64,000 bases of DNA from an uncultured Eubacteriales bacterium (GCA_934692675.1 CAKUUD010000004.1:62001-126000); one strand, 5' to 3'; shown: positions 8,942-17,578, counted from the first letter of the stretch. Notes: generated from the sequence alone by a model not told the origin. Translations and numbers: made by a program.

Positions 8942-9481
8942 TTATTTTGCAAATGGTGCGCCCATAAGTCTTAACAATTCTCTTGCTTCGTCATCAGTTT
9001 TTGCTGTGGTGGAAATTGAAATATCCATTCCACGAATCTTATCAATCTTATCATATTCGATTTCTGGGAATATAAGTTGTTCTTTAACTCCCATGTTGTA
9101 GTTTCCTTTTTTATCGAAAGAGTTCGGATTGATTCCTCTGAAGTCTCTAACTCTTGGAAGAGCTAAATTGAAAAATCTGTCTAAAAATTCATACATTTTT
9201 TCGCCGCGAAGTGTTACTTTTGCGCCGATTTTCATGCCTTCACGAATTTTGAAGTTTGCAACAGATTTTCTTGCAGTACAAACAACTGGTTTTTGACCTG
9301 TTATAGTACTTAAGTCTTCGAGGATAGAACCAATAACTTTAGAATTATCTTTTGCTTCTCCGGCACCTACGTTTATAACTATCTTTTCAATTTTAGGTAT
9401 TTGCATAACGTTTTTGTACCCAAATTTTTCTTGAAGTTTTGGTGCAACGGTATTTTTATAAAAATCCTTAAGTGTTGCCAT
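8942..9481 (-). CDS. rplE: 50S ribosomal protein L5
   Basis: L5, which binds 5S rRNA and contacts the P-site tRNA, 179 residues. Family segments include NVMQIPKIEKIVINVGAGEA and RDFRGINPNSFDKKGNY. Normal length and position between rplX and rpsN. Confidence 0.98.
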   Translation of the reverse strand: MATLKDFYKNTVAPKLQEKFGYKNVMQIPKIEKIVINVGAGEAKDNSKVIGSILEDLSTITGQKPVVCTARKSVANFKIREGMKIGAKVTLRGEKMYEFLDRFFNLALPRVRDFRGINPNSFDKKGNYNMGVKEQLIFPEIEYDKIDKIRGMDISISTTAKTDDEARELLRLMGAPFAK

Positions 9482-9492
9482 TAGTATCCTCC

Positions 9493-9849
9493 TTACAGCA
9501 CTTCACTGCATTTTTTACAGCTGCGCTTTTTTGAACCATCGTCCATAATTTTATGAGCGATTCTGGTTGGTTTACCGCAATGAGGACAAACTAATTGAAC
9601 TTTAGAAGCATACATAGCACCTTCAGTTTTTACAATGCCGCCCTCCTGACCTGCTTTGCGGGGCTTAACGTGCTTAGAAACAACATTAACGCCTTCAACA
9701 ATCAGCTTACTTTCTCTTGGGCTGACTGCAACAACTTTTCCTTGTTTTCCGCGGTCTTTACCGCTCAAAACTACGACTGTATCTCCGGTTTTAACATGGA
9801 CGGTACCGTTACCGGAACGAGCCGCTTTATTTCTACTTTTTTTAAACAA
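9493..9849 (-). CDS. rplX: 50S ribosomal protein L24, TTG start
   Basis: L24, an assembly initiator of the large subunit. The KOW core (HVKTGDTVVVLSGKDRGKQGK) is followed by a C-terminal CPHC ... CKKC pair typical of Firmicutes. The start is not an upstream ATG: an AGGAGG site lies nine bases before the TTG at 9849 (MFKKSRNKAARSG, 118 residues), and there is no ATG nearby. A CTG one codon upstream is the alternative. This start leaves 16 bases after the rplN stop. Confidence 0.95.
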   Translation of the reverse strand: MFKKSRNKAARSGNGTVHVKTGDTVVVLSGKDRGKQGKVVAVSPRESKLIVEGVNVVSKHVKPRKAGQEGGIVKTEGAMYASKVQLVCPHCGKPTRIAHKIMDDGSKKRSCKKCSEVL

Positions 9850-9865
9850 CAGTAAACACCTCCTG

Positions 9866-10234
9866 TTAAAGAACTTCCGGAGCAAGACTCAGTATTTTGG
9901 TGTACCCGTCTTCGCGCAATTCTCTTGCTACAGGTCCAAAGATACGTGTGCCTTTCGGATTTTTGTCTTCCTTAATAATTACAGCTGAATTTTCGTCAAA
10001 ACTTATATAAGAACCGTCTTCACGACGAACTTTATCTACTGTACGAACAACAACCGCTTTAACTACGTCGCCTTTTTTGACAACGCCACCGGGTGATGCT
10101 TTTTTTACGGAAGCAACTATAACATCACCGATTCCGGCATATTTTCTACCGGTGCCACCAAGAACTCTTATGCACATAATTTCCTTAGCACCTGTATTAT
10201 CGCCTACTTTTAAAAGAGTTTGAGGCTGTACCAC
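9866..10234 (-). CDS. rplN: 50S ribosomal protein L14
   Basis: L14, part of the bridge to the small subunit, 122 residues. It begins MVQPQTLLKVGDNTGAKEIMC and ends REDGYTKILSLAPEVL, both diagnostic. Position between rpsQ and rplX is normal. Confidence 0.98.
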   Translation of the reverse strand: MVQPQTLLKVGDNTGAKEIMCIRVLGGTGRKYAGIGDVIVASVKKASPGGVVKKGDVVKAVVVRTVDKVRREDGSYISFDENSAVIIKEDKNPKGTRIFGPVARELREDGYTKILSLAPEVL

Positions 10235-10282
10235 AGTTATCCTTCCTCCTAACCGGTTAAGTATTTTTTAATTAACCTTAAA

Positions 10283-10540
10283 TTATTTAGCTTTTTCTAC
10301 GATATCGACAAGTCTCCATCTTTTGTCTTTAGAAAGAGGTCTTGTTTCCATAACTCTGACTTTGTCACCGATTTTACATTCATTGTTTTCGTCATGAGCT
10401 TTAAGTCTTTGTGTATGTTTTACAGTTTTATTATAAAGTGGATGTTTAACAATATCTTCTACAGCGACAACGATAGTTTTGTCCATTTTGTCACTTACAA
10501 CATTACCAACTTTCACTTTTCTCATATTTCTTTCGCTCAA
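10283..10540 (-). CDS. rpsQ: 30S ribosomal protein S17, TTG start
   Basis: S17, an early 16S rRNA-binding OB-fold protein, 85 residues. The start is taken as the TTG at 10540, giving MSERNMRKVKVGNVVSDKMD; it follows a GGAAGGAGGG site by five bases. A GTG six codons upstream lies within the ribosome site and is rejected. This start leaves 17 bases after the rpmC stop. Confidence 0.96.
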   Translation of the reverse strand: MSERNMRKVKVGNVVSDKMDKTIVVAVEDIVKHPLYNKTVKHTQRLKAHDENNECKIGDKVRVMETRPLSKDKRWRLVDIVEKAK

Positions 10541-10557
10541 AGTGTACCCTCCTTCCA

Positions 10558-10764
10558 CTATGCCTTAGAAGCTTCGCTAATTTCTTTTTCACGAATAACA
10601 GTTTGAACTCTCGCAATGTCTTTTTTAACTGCGCGAATACGCATTGGATTTTCGAGCTGATTTATAGCGAGCTGAAATCTAAGATTAAAAAGTTCGGATT
10701 TAAGGTCTTTAAGTTTAGTGTTTAAATTGTCTGCACTTAAAGTTTTGATTTCTGAAATCTTCAT
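10558..10764 (-). CDS. rpmC: 50S ribosomal protein L29
   Basis: L29, at the tunnel exit, 68 residues of two alpha helices. It contains the family signature LKSELFNLRFQLAINQLENPMRIRAVKKDIAR. Its start overlaps the rplP stop by one base, indicating coupled translation. Confidence 0.97.
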   Translation of the reverse strand: MKISEIKTLSADNLNTKLKDLKSELFNLRFQLAINQLENPMRIRAVKKDIARVQTVIREKEISEASKA

Positions 10765-11189
10765 TACACCTCACCATCCGTTTCCTGCTTTTTTACAAAT
10801 TTGCATTTAATCGGTAATTTGTTCGCTGCCAAACGCATAGCTTCTCTTGCGATATCTTCGGGAACATCACCGATTTCAAACATAACTCTTTGTGGTTTTA
10901 CTACTGATACCCAAAATTCCGGTGAACCTTTACCTTTACCCATACGAGTTTCGGCAGGTTTTTTAGTAACCGGTTTATCCGGGAATATTTTTATCCAAAC
11001 TTTTCCTGCTCTTTTGCAGAATCTTGTCATAGCAACACGAGCTGCTTCGATTTGATTTGAAGTTATCCAAGCGGGCTCTAAAGCTTGAAGGCCAAAATCT
11101 CCGTGAGAAACTTTACTTCCTCTTATTGCACGACCTGTCATTCTTCCACGATGAACTTTTCTGTACTTAGTTCTTTTTGGCAACAGCAT
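10764..11189 (-). CDS. rplP: 50S ribosomal protein L16
   Basis: L16, which helps form the A-site tRNA binding region, 141 residues. It starts MLLPKRTKYRKVHRGRM and contains KPAETRMGKGKGSPEFWV. It overlaps the end of rpsC by 23 bases, a common arrangement in this operon. Confidence 0.98.
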   Translation of the reverse strand: MLLPKRTKYRKVHRGRMTGRAIRGSKVSHGDFGLQALEPAWITSNQIEAARVAMTRFCKRAGKVWIKIFPDKPVTKKPAETRMGKGKGSPEFWVSVVKPQRVMFEIGDVPEDIAREAMRLAANKLPIKCKFVKKQETDGEV

Positions 11190-11856
11190 CTTTATGGCCC
11201 CCTTTCACATTTTCAGCTTTAGCAGCATTTGCTAAAACTTCACCTTTATAAATCCAAACTTTTACACCGATGATACCGTAAGTTGTTGCAGCTTCTGCAA
11301 AACCGTAATCGATGTTAGCTCTGATAGTTTGAAGCGGAATAGTACCTTCATGATAATGTTCGGTTCTAGCTATTTCTGCTCCACCAAGTCTACCGGAAAC
11401 TTGTGTTTTAATGCCCTTAGCACCAGCTTTCATAGAGCGTCCCATAGCTTGTTTAAGAGCACGTCTGAACGAAACTCTCTTTTCAAGCTGAGCTGCTATA
11501 TTTTCAGCTACTAATTTAGCATTAACGTCTGAATTCTTAACTTCAACGATATTAATAACTACAGGTTTCTTTATTAATTTTTCACAAAAAACTTTAAGTT
11601 TTTCGATTTCTGCGCCGCCTTTACCAATGACTATGCCAGGCTTTGCACAATGAATGTGAAGACGAACTTTTGAGTTGTCTCTTTCGATTTCTATTTTAGG
11701 AACTCCTGCTGCTTTGAGTTTTTTTGTAAGAACTTTACGAATTTTATAGTCTTCTATAAGTGCATCCGCAAAATCTTTTTTCTTAACAAACCAACGTGAA
11801 TCCCAATTGTTAATTATTCCTACACGAAAGCCGTGTGGATTTACTTTTTGCCCCAT
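11167..11856 (-). CDS. rpsC: 30S ribosomal protein S3
   Basis: S3, at the mRNA entry site, 229 residues. It starts MGQKVNPHGFRVGI. The KH domain motif GIVIGKGGAEIEKLK lies near residues 75-90, and the C-terminal domain carries GRLGGAEIARTEHYHEGTIPL. Normal length and position. Confidence 0.98.
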   Translation of the reverse strand: MGQKVNPHGFRVGIINNWDSRWFVKKKDFADALIEDYKIRKVLTKKLKAAGVPKIEIERDNSKVRLHIHCAKPGIVIGKGGAEIEKLKVFCEKLIKKPVVINIVEVKNSDVNAKLVAENIAAQLEKRVSFRRALKQAMGRSMKAGAKGIKTQVSGRLGGAEIARTEHYHEGTIPLQTIRANIDYGFAEAATTYGIIGVKVWIYKGEVLANAAKAENVKGGHKDAVAKKN

Positions 11857-11874
11857 AGTTAACCCCCTTTTCCA

Positions 11875-12210
11875 CTAATTTTTTTCTTCTAAAACTATAG
11901 TAACATGAGAGCTTCTTTTTTCGATTCTGTATGCTCTGCCTTTAGACATAGGCCTAATTCTTTTGAGAATAGGTCCGGGACATACAAAACATTTAGAAAC
12001 ATAAAGACGAGATGCGTCCATTTGATAATTATTAACCGCATTAGCCATAGCTGATTTAAGCAATTTTTCAAGATACTCACAAGCTGATTTTGGAGTATTT
12101 TTAAGAACTGCCATAGCGTACTCGACAGGTTTATTTCTGATTAAATCAAGAACAATAGAAACCTTACGTGGCGAAATGCGAGCGTATCTTAAATGAGCTT
12201 TTGCTTCCAT
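11875..12210 (-). CDS. rplV: 50S ribosomal protein L22
   Basis: L22, which lines the exit tunnel, 111 residues. Conserved segments are RYARISPRKVSIVLDLIRNKPV and the tunnel-loop region LKRIRPMSKGRAYRIEKRSSH. Position between rpsS and rpsC is normal. Confidence 0.98.
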   Translation of the reverse strand: MEAKAHLRYARISPRKVSIVLDLIRNKPVEYAMAVLKNTPKSACEYLEKLLKSAMANAVNNYQMDASRLYVSKCFVCPGPILKRIRPMSKGRAYRIEKRSSHVTIVLEEKN

Positions 12211-12231
12211 GATTACAACTCCTTCCGCAGG

Positions 12232-12510
12232 TTATTTTTTACCCGTTGTTTTTGATCCGGCATGACCTTTAAATGTTCTTGTTGGCGCAAATTCACCAAG
12301 TTTATGTCCAACCATATCTTCCGTGACATATACAGGAACGTGTTTACGTCCATCGTGAACAGCAAACGTATGTCCTACAAATTCAGGGAAAATTGTTGAA
12401 GATCTACTCCAAGTTTTAAGTACTTTCTTCTCACCGGCTTTGTTGAGATTTTCTACTTTTTGAAATAATGAAGCCTCAACAAAAGGTGCTTTTTTCAAAC
12501 TTCTACTCAA
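12232..12510 (-). CDS. rpsS: 30S ribosomal protein S19
   Basis: S19 of the small-subunit head, 92 residues. It starts MSRSLKKAPFVEASL and carries KTWSRSSTIFPEFVGHTFAVHDGRKH in two conserved blocks. Position between rplB and rplV is normal. Confidence 0.98.
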   Translation of the reverse strand: MSRSLKKAPFVEASLFQKVENLNKAGEKKVLKTWSRSSTIFPEFVGHTFAVHDGRKHVPVYVTEDMVGHKLGEFAPTRTFKGHAGSKTTGKK

Positions 12511-12531
12511 TGCAATGCACTCCTTTCCCTA

Positions 12532-13365
12532 TTATTTGCTGTTTCTACGTTTAACAATAAATTTATTTGAAGCCTTCTTCTTAGATCTTGTTTTGTATCC
12601 AAGAGCAGGTTTACCCCAAGGTGTTGTGGGTCCAGGACGTCCAACTGGTGACTTACCTTCACCACCGCCGTGCGGGTGATCACATGGGTTCATAACAGAA
12701 CCGCGAACTGTTGGTCTCCAGCCCATATTGCGTTTACGACCGGCTTTACCGATTTTAACGTTTTCATGGTCTATATTACCAACTTGACCGATTGTTGCCA
12801 TACATTCTGCACGAACATTTCTTAATTCTCCTGAAGGAAGTCTAAGAAGTGCCATACCGTTTTCTTTAGCCATGAGCTGAGCCATGTTTCCTGCTGCTCT
12901 TGCTAATTGAGCGCCTTTTCCAGGATAAAGTTCAACGTTATGAATGAAAGTACCAACAGGGATATTTACCAGCGGAAGTGCGTTACCTGTTTTTATGTCA
13001 GCTGAAGGGCTGGCCATAATTTCTTGTCCGACTGTCAATCCGTGAGGAGCTGTAATGTATCTTTTTTCGCCGTCTTCGTATTGAATGAGTGCGATATGAG
13101 AGGAACGGTTTGGATCGTATTCAAGAGAAATAACTTTTCCAGGAACATCAAATTTTTGACGTTTAAAATCGATAATACGATATTTTCTGCGATTTCCGCC
13201 GCCTCTGTGACGAACTGTTATACGTCCGTAGCTGTTACGTCCGGCCTTTTTATTTAAAGAACGAAGCAAGCTTCTTTCAGGACCATTTTTTGATAATTCT
13301 GAATAATCGGTTACCGACATATTTCTTCTTGAAGGGGTAGTCGGTTTATAATTTTTTATTGCCAA
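12532..13365 (-). CDS. rplB: 50S ribosomal protein L2
   Basis: L2, needed for subunit joining and peptidyl transfer, 277 residues. The C-terminal region has the MNPCDHPHGGGEGKSPVGR block that includes the conserved histidine linked to peptidyl-transferase function. Normal length. Its upstream neighbour is unusual: 61 bases separate it from a small membrane protein gene instead of rplW. Confidence 0.98.
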   Translation of the reverse strand: MAIKNYKPTTPSRRNMSVTDYSELSKNGPERSLLRSLNKKAGRNSYGRITVRHRGGGNRRKYRIIDFKRQKFDVPGKVISLEYDPNRSSHIALIQYEDGEKRYITAPHGLTVGQEIMASPSADIKTGNALPLVNIPVGTFIHNVELYPGKGAQLARAAGNMAQLMAKENGMALLRLPSGELRNVRAECMATIGQVGNIDHENVKIGKAGRKRNMGWRPTVRGSVMNPCDHPHGGGEGKSPVGRPGPTTPWGKPALGYKTRSKKKASNKFIVKRRNSK

Positions 13366-13426
13366 TTATTTCACTCTCCTTAAAAATTTTAAGCTTTGCG
13401 GAGGCTGACTCCTCCTTACACTGCTT

Positions 13427-13615
13427 TTAATGTTTTGAAAAATATCCAATAATGCTGAAAATATTGAATATTATGATTATAAGATTCAGTATCAATAGAA
13501 AAAGATTATATCCGGGAGCGCCAAACCAGTAATATTTTAAATTATTAATCGAAATAATAATCAAGATAACTGATAAAACTACATCAACCAAAAACGAATA
13601 ACTCATCATTTTCAT
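13427..13615 (-). CDS. Small two-helix membrane protein inside the S10 operon
   Basis: A 62-residue protein of unknown function lying between rplW and rplB, where no gene normally occurs. The start is taken at the ATG at 13615 (MKMMSYSFLVDVVLSVILII), which has an AAAGGA site nine bases upstream; longer in-frame starts would overlap rplW. Two hydrophobic helices (about residues 8-22 and 38-58) flank a short loop with KYYWFGAPGYN. I do not recognise a family. Transcription with the ribosomal operon is implied by its place and orientation. Confidence 0.65.
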   Translation of the reverse strand: MKMMSYSFLVDVVLSVILIIISINNLKYYWFGAPGYNLFLLILNLIIIIFNIFSIIGYFSKH

Positions 13616-13661
13616 TTGATAACGTCCTTTCAAAGTCTCCTTTTCAACTTTAAAATATCTA

Positions 13662-13952
13662 CTAAACCATACCTTCAAAGAATTCGATAGATTTGCTGTC
13701 CGGGGTCAAAGTAACGTAAGCCTTTTTCCAAGAAGGAGTGTAGCCTCCGAATCTACCTTGGCGACGGAATCTGCCTCTAACTTTCAAAGTGTTTACTTTT
13801 GAAACTTTTACTTTAAAAATTTCTTCAACAGCTTTGGCGATTTCTATTTTTCCTGCATTTTTTGCTACTTCAAAGGTGTATTTTTTATTAGGCATTCCAA
13901 GCATTGTTTTTTCTGTAACGATAGGACGAATTATAACGTCATGTGCCAACAT
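13662..13952 (-). CDS. rplW: 50S ribosomal protein L23
   Basis: L23, docking site for trigger factor and SRP at the tunnel exit, 96 residues. It begins MLAHDVIIRPIVTEKTM and contains NKKYTFEVAKNAGKIEIAKAVEEIF in adjoining blocks. Its start overlaps the rplD stop by one base. Confidence 0.97.
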   Translation of the reverse strand: MLAHDVIIRPIVTEKTMLGMPNKKYTFEVAKNAGKIEIAKAVEEIFKVKVSKVNTLKVRGRFRRQGRFGGYTPSWKKAYVTLTPDSKSIEFFEGMV

Positions 13953-14575
13953 TATGCATACACCTCCTCAATTTTGCTGATTGCGCTCTTAACGATAACG
14001 AGTTTACGAGCGTTTAAAATGTCATATACATTTAAAGTGTTTACTTGAGAAGTTTTTACTCCCGGAATGTTTCTTGAAGATTTGATGATTTTATCTTCGA
14101 TTTCAGGTAAAACTACCAAAGATTTGCCATTTGCTCCGATTGCATCCAAAACATTAACCATAGATTTGGTTTTGTATTCCGGCATTTCAAGAGAGTCTAA
14201 AACGATAATTCCATTATCTAAAACTTTGCTCGAAAAAGCGGATTTCATAGCTAAACGCTTAACTTTTTTATTAACAACATAACTATAATCACGTGGCTTT
14301 GGAGCAAAAACTATACCACCGTGTCTCCATTGAGGTGATCTTATAGAACCTTGTCTTGCATGGCCGGTTCCTTTTTGTCTCCATGGCTTCTTTCCGCCTC
14401 CCGAAACCTCTGCGCGAGTCAACGCACTTTGTGTTCCTTGGCGTTTATTCGCCAAATGATTTACAACTACATCATGCATAACAGATACGTTGGGTTCTAT
14501 TCCAAAAATAGAATCAGATAATTCAACTGTTCCTACTTCTTTACCTGTCATATCAAGTACTGCTACTTTAGGCAT
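13952..14575 (-). CDS. rplD: 50S ribosomal protein L4
   Basis: L4, a tunnel-lining protein, 207 residues from the chosen start MPKVAVLDMTGKEVG. The ATG at 14575 lies seven bases after a GGAGG; an in-frame GTG ten codons upstream precedes that site and is rejected. The long basic loop (KKPWRQKGTGHARQGSIRSP) is present. In E. coli L4 represses the S10 operon; whether it does so here is unknown. Confidence 0.97.
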   Translation of the reverse strand: MPKVAVLDMTGKEVGTVELSDSIFGIEPNVSVMHDVVVNHLANKRQGTQSALTRAEVSGGGKKPWRQKGTGHARQGSIRSPQWRHGGIVFAPKPRDYSYVVNKKVKRLAMKSAFSSKVLDNGIIVLDSLEMPEYKTKSMVNVLDAIGANGKSLVVLPEIEDKIIKSSRNIPGVKTSQVNTLNVYDILNARKLVIVKSAISKIEEVYA

Positions 14576-14591
14576 CACAATTCCTCCTTCC

Positions 14592-15224
14592 TTATGCTTT
14601 AACACTGTCGCGAATAAGTACTATGCCGCCATTTGGGCCTGGCACTGCACCTTTGATTGCGATTAAATTGTTTTCTGAATCGATCTTAGCAATTTTCAAA
14701 TTCTGCACTGTAACTCTTTCAGCTCCAAGATGTCCTGCCATCTTTTTACCTTTGAATACTCTTGAAGGGTCAGAACATGCCCCGATAGAACCACCTTTAC
14801 GAACCGTAGGACCTGTACCATGAGTTTCTTTAAGCCTTCTAAAATTCCAGCGTTTAATTACACCGGCGTATCCTTTACCTTTGCTTGTACCTATAACATC
14901 TACTTTTTCGCCATTTTCAAAGATATCAACCTTAATAATATCGCCGATATTATAAGAAGAAATATCGTCAAAACGACATTCTTTGAGCACTTTTTTTGGT
15001 GCTACATCAGACTTGTCAAAATGTCCTTTCATAGGTTTGTTAACAAGTTTGGGTCTTACGTCCCCATATCCTATCTGAACAGCGTTATATCCGTCGGTTT
15101 CCACTGTCTTCTTTTGAGAAACAACACATGGACCTGCTTCAACAACTGTTACCGGAATAACTTTGCCGTTTTCGTCAAAGATTTGGGTCATTCCTACTTT
15201 TTTACCGATAATTGCCTTTTTCAT
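14592..15224 (-). CDS. rplC: 50S ribosomal protein L3
   Basis: L3, an early assembly protein near the peptidyl-transferase centre, 210 residues. It begins MKKAIIGKKVGMTQIFDE and contains the loop region THGTGPTVRKGGSIGACSDPSRVFKGKKM in pieces. Normal length and position between rpsJ and rplD. Confidence 0.98.
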   Translation of the reverse strand: MKKAIIGKKVGMTQIFDENGKVIPVTVVEAGPCVVSQKKTVETDGYNAVQIGYGDVRPKLVNKPMKGHFDKSDVAPKKVLKECRFDDISSYNIGDIIKVDIFENGEKVDVIGTSKGKGYAGVIKRWNFRRLKETHGTGPTVRKGGSIGACSDPSRVFKGKKMAGHLGAERVTVQNLKIAKIDSENNLIAIKGAVPGPNGGIVLIRDSVKA

Positions 15225-15298
15225 AAACTTTTTCCTCCTATTTAGGTTATTGGTTAACCCTTTTCAGGCTAACATGACCTCGGCTGCGCGTTCGTTGA

Positions 15299-15610
15299 TT
15301 AGAGTTTTATCTCTATTTCAACACCTGCAGGGAGCTCAAGATTCATCAGAGAATCAACTGTTTTGTTTGATGGTTTCAAAATGTCGATAAGTCTCTTATG
15401 AGTTCTCATTTCAAATTGCTCACGGCTATCTTTGTTGACGTGAACTGAACGGAGAATTGTTACGACTTGCTTTTCAGTTGGTAGCGGTACTGGACCTGAT
15501 ACCTTTGATCCCGTTCTTGAAGCAGTTTGAATGATTTTTTGAGATGCTGCATCAACAAGTTTTACATCATAACCTTTGATCCTGATTCTGATTTTTTCTT
15601 TGACTGCCAT
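15299..15610 (-). CDS. rpsJ: 30S ribosomal protein S10
   Basis: S10 (NusE), 103 residues, first gene of the S10-spc-alpha run. It contains the SGPVPLPTEKQV and FEMRTHKRLIDI blocks. Besides its ribosomal role it pairs with NusB in antitermination. An AAGGAGG site precedes the ATG. A separate promoter and a long leader lie upstream. Confidence 0.98.
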   Translation of the reverse strand: MAVKEKIRIRIKGYDVKLVDAASQKIIQTASRTGSKVSGPVPLPTEKQVVTILRSVHVNKDSREQFEMRTHKRLIDILKPSNKTVDSLMNLELPAGVEIEIKL

Positions 15611-15886
15611 TAAATCGCCTCCTTACATTGTTAATGGTGGGCGGCTCTTTTAAATTATCAACTCGCCCGGGTGTTTCACGTTTTCATTAAATAAAAACGG
15701 ATAAACTACATAGTTTAACCCGGTTAATTTAAAAGTATTTGATTTCAACACAAATTTCATAACAATATGTAATTCAGGTTAAAAAATCTTAGAACTTTCG
15801 CCCGGTTTAAAATCGGACATACTCCACGGAAAAACCGACTATAAGTCGCAACCTCCCGCTTCAACGCATATCATTTGCAGTCGTAC
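15611..15886 (-). promoter_or_regulatory. Long untranslated leader of the S10 operon
   Basis: About 275 nt separate the predicted transcription start from the rpsJ ATG and hold no ORF. On the minus strand it includes a GGAGGTTGCGAC-type segment, a small hairpin CGACT-TAT-AGTCG, and GC-rich stretches in an otherwise AT-rich gap. Leaders of this length in S10 operons are often used for autoregulation by a ribosomal protein. A specific structure was not established here. Confidence 0.5.
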
Positions 15887-15892
15887 CATTTT

Positions 15893-15921
15893 ATATTATC
15901 ATATGGATTAAGAAAAATCAA
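15893..15921 (-). promoter_or_regulatory. Promoter of the S10-spc-alpha operon
   Basis: On the minus strand TTGATT and TAATAT are separated by 17 bases, with TG one base before the -10 (extended -10). It is the only strong promoter-like site in the gap between tlc and rpsJ. Confidence 0.7.
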
Positions 15922-15942
15922 GAGTTTTTCTTAATTTTTAGC

Positions 15943-15979
15943 AATAAAAATAGCAGCTGCTCTAACGCAACCGCTATTT
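15943..15979 (-). terminator. Rho-independent terminator of tlc
   Basis: A 13-bp stem with two wobble pairs (AAATAGCGGTTGC with GCAGCTGCTATTT on the minus strand, six-base loop) is followed by TTTTTATT. It begins 16 bases after the tlc stop codon. Confidence 0.8.
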
Positions 15980-15994
15980 ATACTAACCATTAAA

Positions 15995-17509
15995 TTATTG
16001 AGCTTCTTTTTCTTTGCTTTGTTCAGCAACTTTTGCTTCATATTTTTTGCTGAGGTTAAATACAGAGCCAATCCATACAGCAACTGTTGTTGTGAAGAGA
16101 ACGGAGATTGTTACTACGTGATCTGTTAATGTAGAGCCTGCAGCAACAACACTTGTTAAGAACATTCCAACTGCAGATGCGCCTGCTTTACCAGCACGGC
16201 CGCCGATAACTTCAACTGCTGCTTGACCTTTTGTTCTGGTATCTTCATCCAGAGGCAAGTAAGCCATGTTTTTGGTTGCATCGAACAAACAATATTTTAC
16301 GCTCTTTGAAAGTGCGTCTTGGATAAGTCCAAACCATACTGCAAGAACTGCAAAGCTAGTTCCGAAAATTGTTGGAGAAACATATTCACCGTAGAGCACT
16401 ATTCCAAAGAATATTGCACCGAAAATAGCTAAAATAGATGCTGGGATAAGAGCTGCTGTTCTCCATTTGGTTTTTCTTAAAATGTTTTGACCGAGGAGAG
16501 AAGCTACGATTGTTAAAATACCTGTAAGCATGGAGAGGTTTGCCATCATGTCAGAAACTCCGGCTGCGCCTTTAACCATTCTATCTGTGTATTTTTTCCA
16601 AACTACTTCGAAGAAGTTAATTCCAATACCATAACAAAGAACGATTGCGCAGATCATTAACAGGTATGGAGATTTACATAAAATTTTAACGCCGTCCATG
16701 ATACCGACTTTTTCTTTTTTCTTTTTGGATTTAACTTGAGCCGGATCATAAAGTCTTGGATCTTTCAAAACGAAAGCGTTAATGTACCAGTACATAGCCA
16801 TAGTTGCGATTCCGAAAGCTATACATGCGCCAATACTTATGTATATGTGAGCATCGCCAGGCATTTTTGCCAGAGTTTTCAAAAGTCCGCCGGAACATAC
16901 AACACCGATGTTTCCTACGATTGCGTAAAGACCGAAGAATCTCTTTACTTCACTCTTCATTGTAACTTCATATGCAAATTGCCAGAAAAGCGAAGATATA
17001 GCCATGGTTCCCCAAAGCTCCGAAAGTACATAAAATAACGTAAAGGACCAGTTAGTTAGGCACGGGATAACCCAATAAAAGAACGGTGGCCATGATGCTT
17101 GCATTGCGCGAACTGTTGCTTCGTTAGCATGAATAACCGCACGATTTGGGTATAAGAATAAAAGAAATACTGCATAAAATGCCATGAAAGAAGAAACCAT
17201 AATATAAAAGGTTTTCTTAAATCCAAACTTGTTGAGTAAGAAAGTATAAACTATAACTAATAAAAAAGCAGCTGGCATAACAAACCATAATTTAAGCTGC
17301 GGAACAAGCTCAGATCCCCCTCCTATTGCCTCTTTTCTAACTAGGGAATCCTTCAAATCTCTAACCATTGTATAAACGAAGAGAATGAAGAACATTAAAA
17401 AGCTCATTGGTAAGAACTTTTTCATTTCGTAGCCATGTATTGGCCACAAAGCCGATCTAAGTGGGCTAAACTCTTTTTGTGCAGAACCTGTAGGTTGTGC
17501 ATCATTCAT
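15995..17509 (-). CDS. tlc: ATP/ADP translocase (Tlc/NTT family nucleotide transporter)
   Basis: A 504-residue inner-membrane protein of the NTT family (TLC ATP/ADP transporter), which exchanges host ATP for bacterial ADP in Rickettsia and Chlamydia and in plastids. About 12 hydrophobic helices are visible. The N-terminal family pattern MRDLKDSLV-like (here TMVRDLKDSLVRKEAIGGG) follows helix 1, and conserved charged positions recur in later helices (FFEVVWKKY, FDATKNMAYLPLDED). The length matches rickettsial Tlc proteins. The substrate (ATP/ADP versus other nucleotides) cannot be told from sequence alone. It is a single-gene unit with its own promoter and terminator. Its presence in a clostridial genome implies life inside a host cell and suggests horizontal acquisition. 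Confidence 0.93.
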   Translation of the reverse strand: MNDAQPTGSAQKEFSPLRSALWPIHGYEMKKFLPMSFLMFFILFVYTMVRDLKDSLVRKEAIGGGSELVPQLKLWFVMPAAFLLVIVYTFLLNKFGFKKTFYIMVSSFMAFYAVFLLFLYPNRAVIHANEATVRAMQASWPPFFYWVIPCLTNWSFTLFYVLSELWGTMAISSLFWQFAYEVTMKSEVKRFFGLYAIVGNIGVVCSGGLLKTLAKMPGDAHIYISIGACIAFGIATMAMYWYINAFVLKDPRLYDPAQVKSKKKKEKVGIMDGVKILCKSPYLLMICAIVLCYGIGINFFEVVWKKYTDRMVKGAAGVSDMMANLSMLTGILTIVASLLGQNILRKTKWRTAALIPASILAIFGAIFFGIVLYGEYVSPTIFGTSFAVLAVWFGLIQDALSKSVKYCLFDATKNMAYLPLDEDTRTKGQAAVEVIGGRAGKAGASAVGMFLTSVVAAGSTLTDHVVTISVLFTTTVAVWIGSVFNLSKKYEAKVAEQSKEKEAQ

Positions 17510-17549
17510 AGATCATCCAATCCTTTCATATAATATTATTTACTTATCT

Positions 17550-17578
17550 ATTATAACTGCTCCTTTTAAAATTGTAAA
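17550..17578 (-). promoter_or_regulatory. Promoter of tlc
   Basis: TTTACA and a perfect TATAAT, 17 bases apart on the minus strand, about 40 bases upstream of the tlc ATG. Confidence 0.8.
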
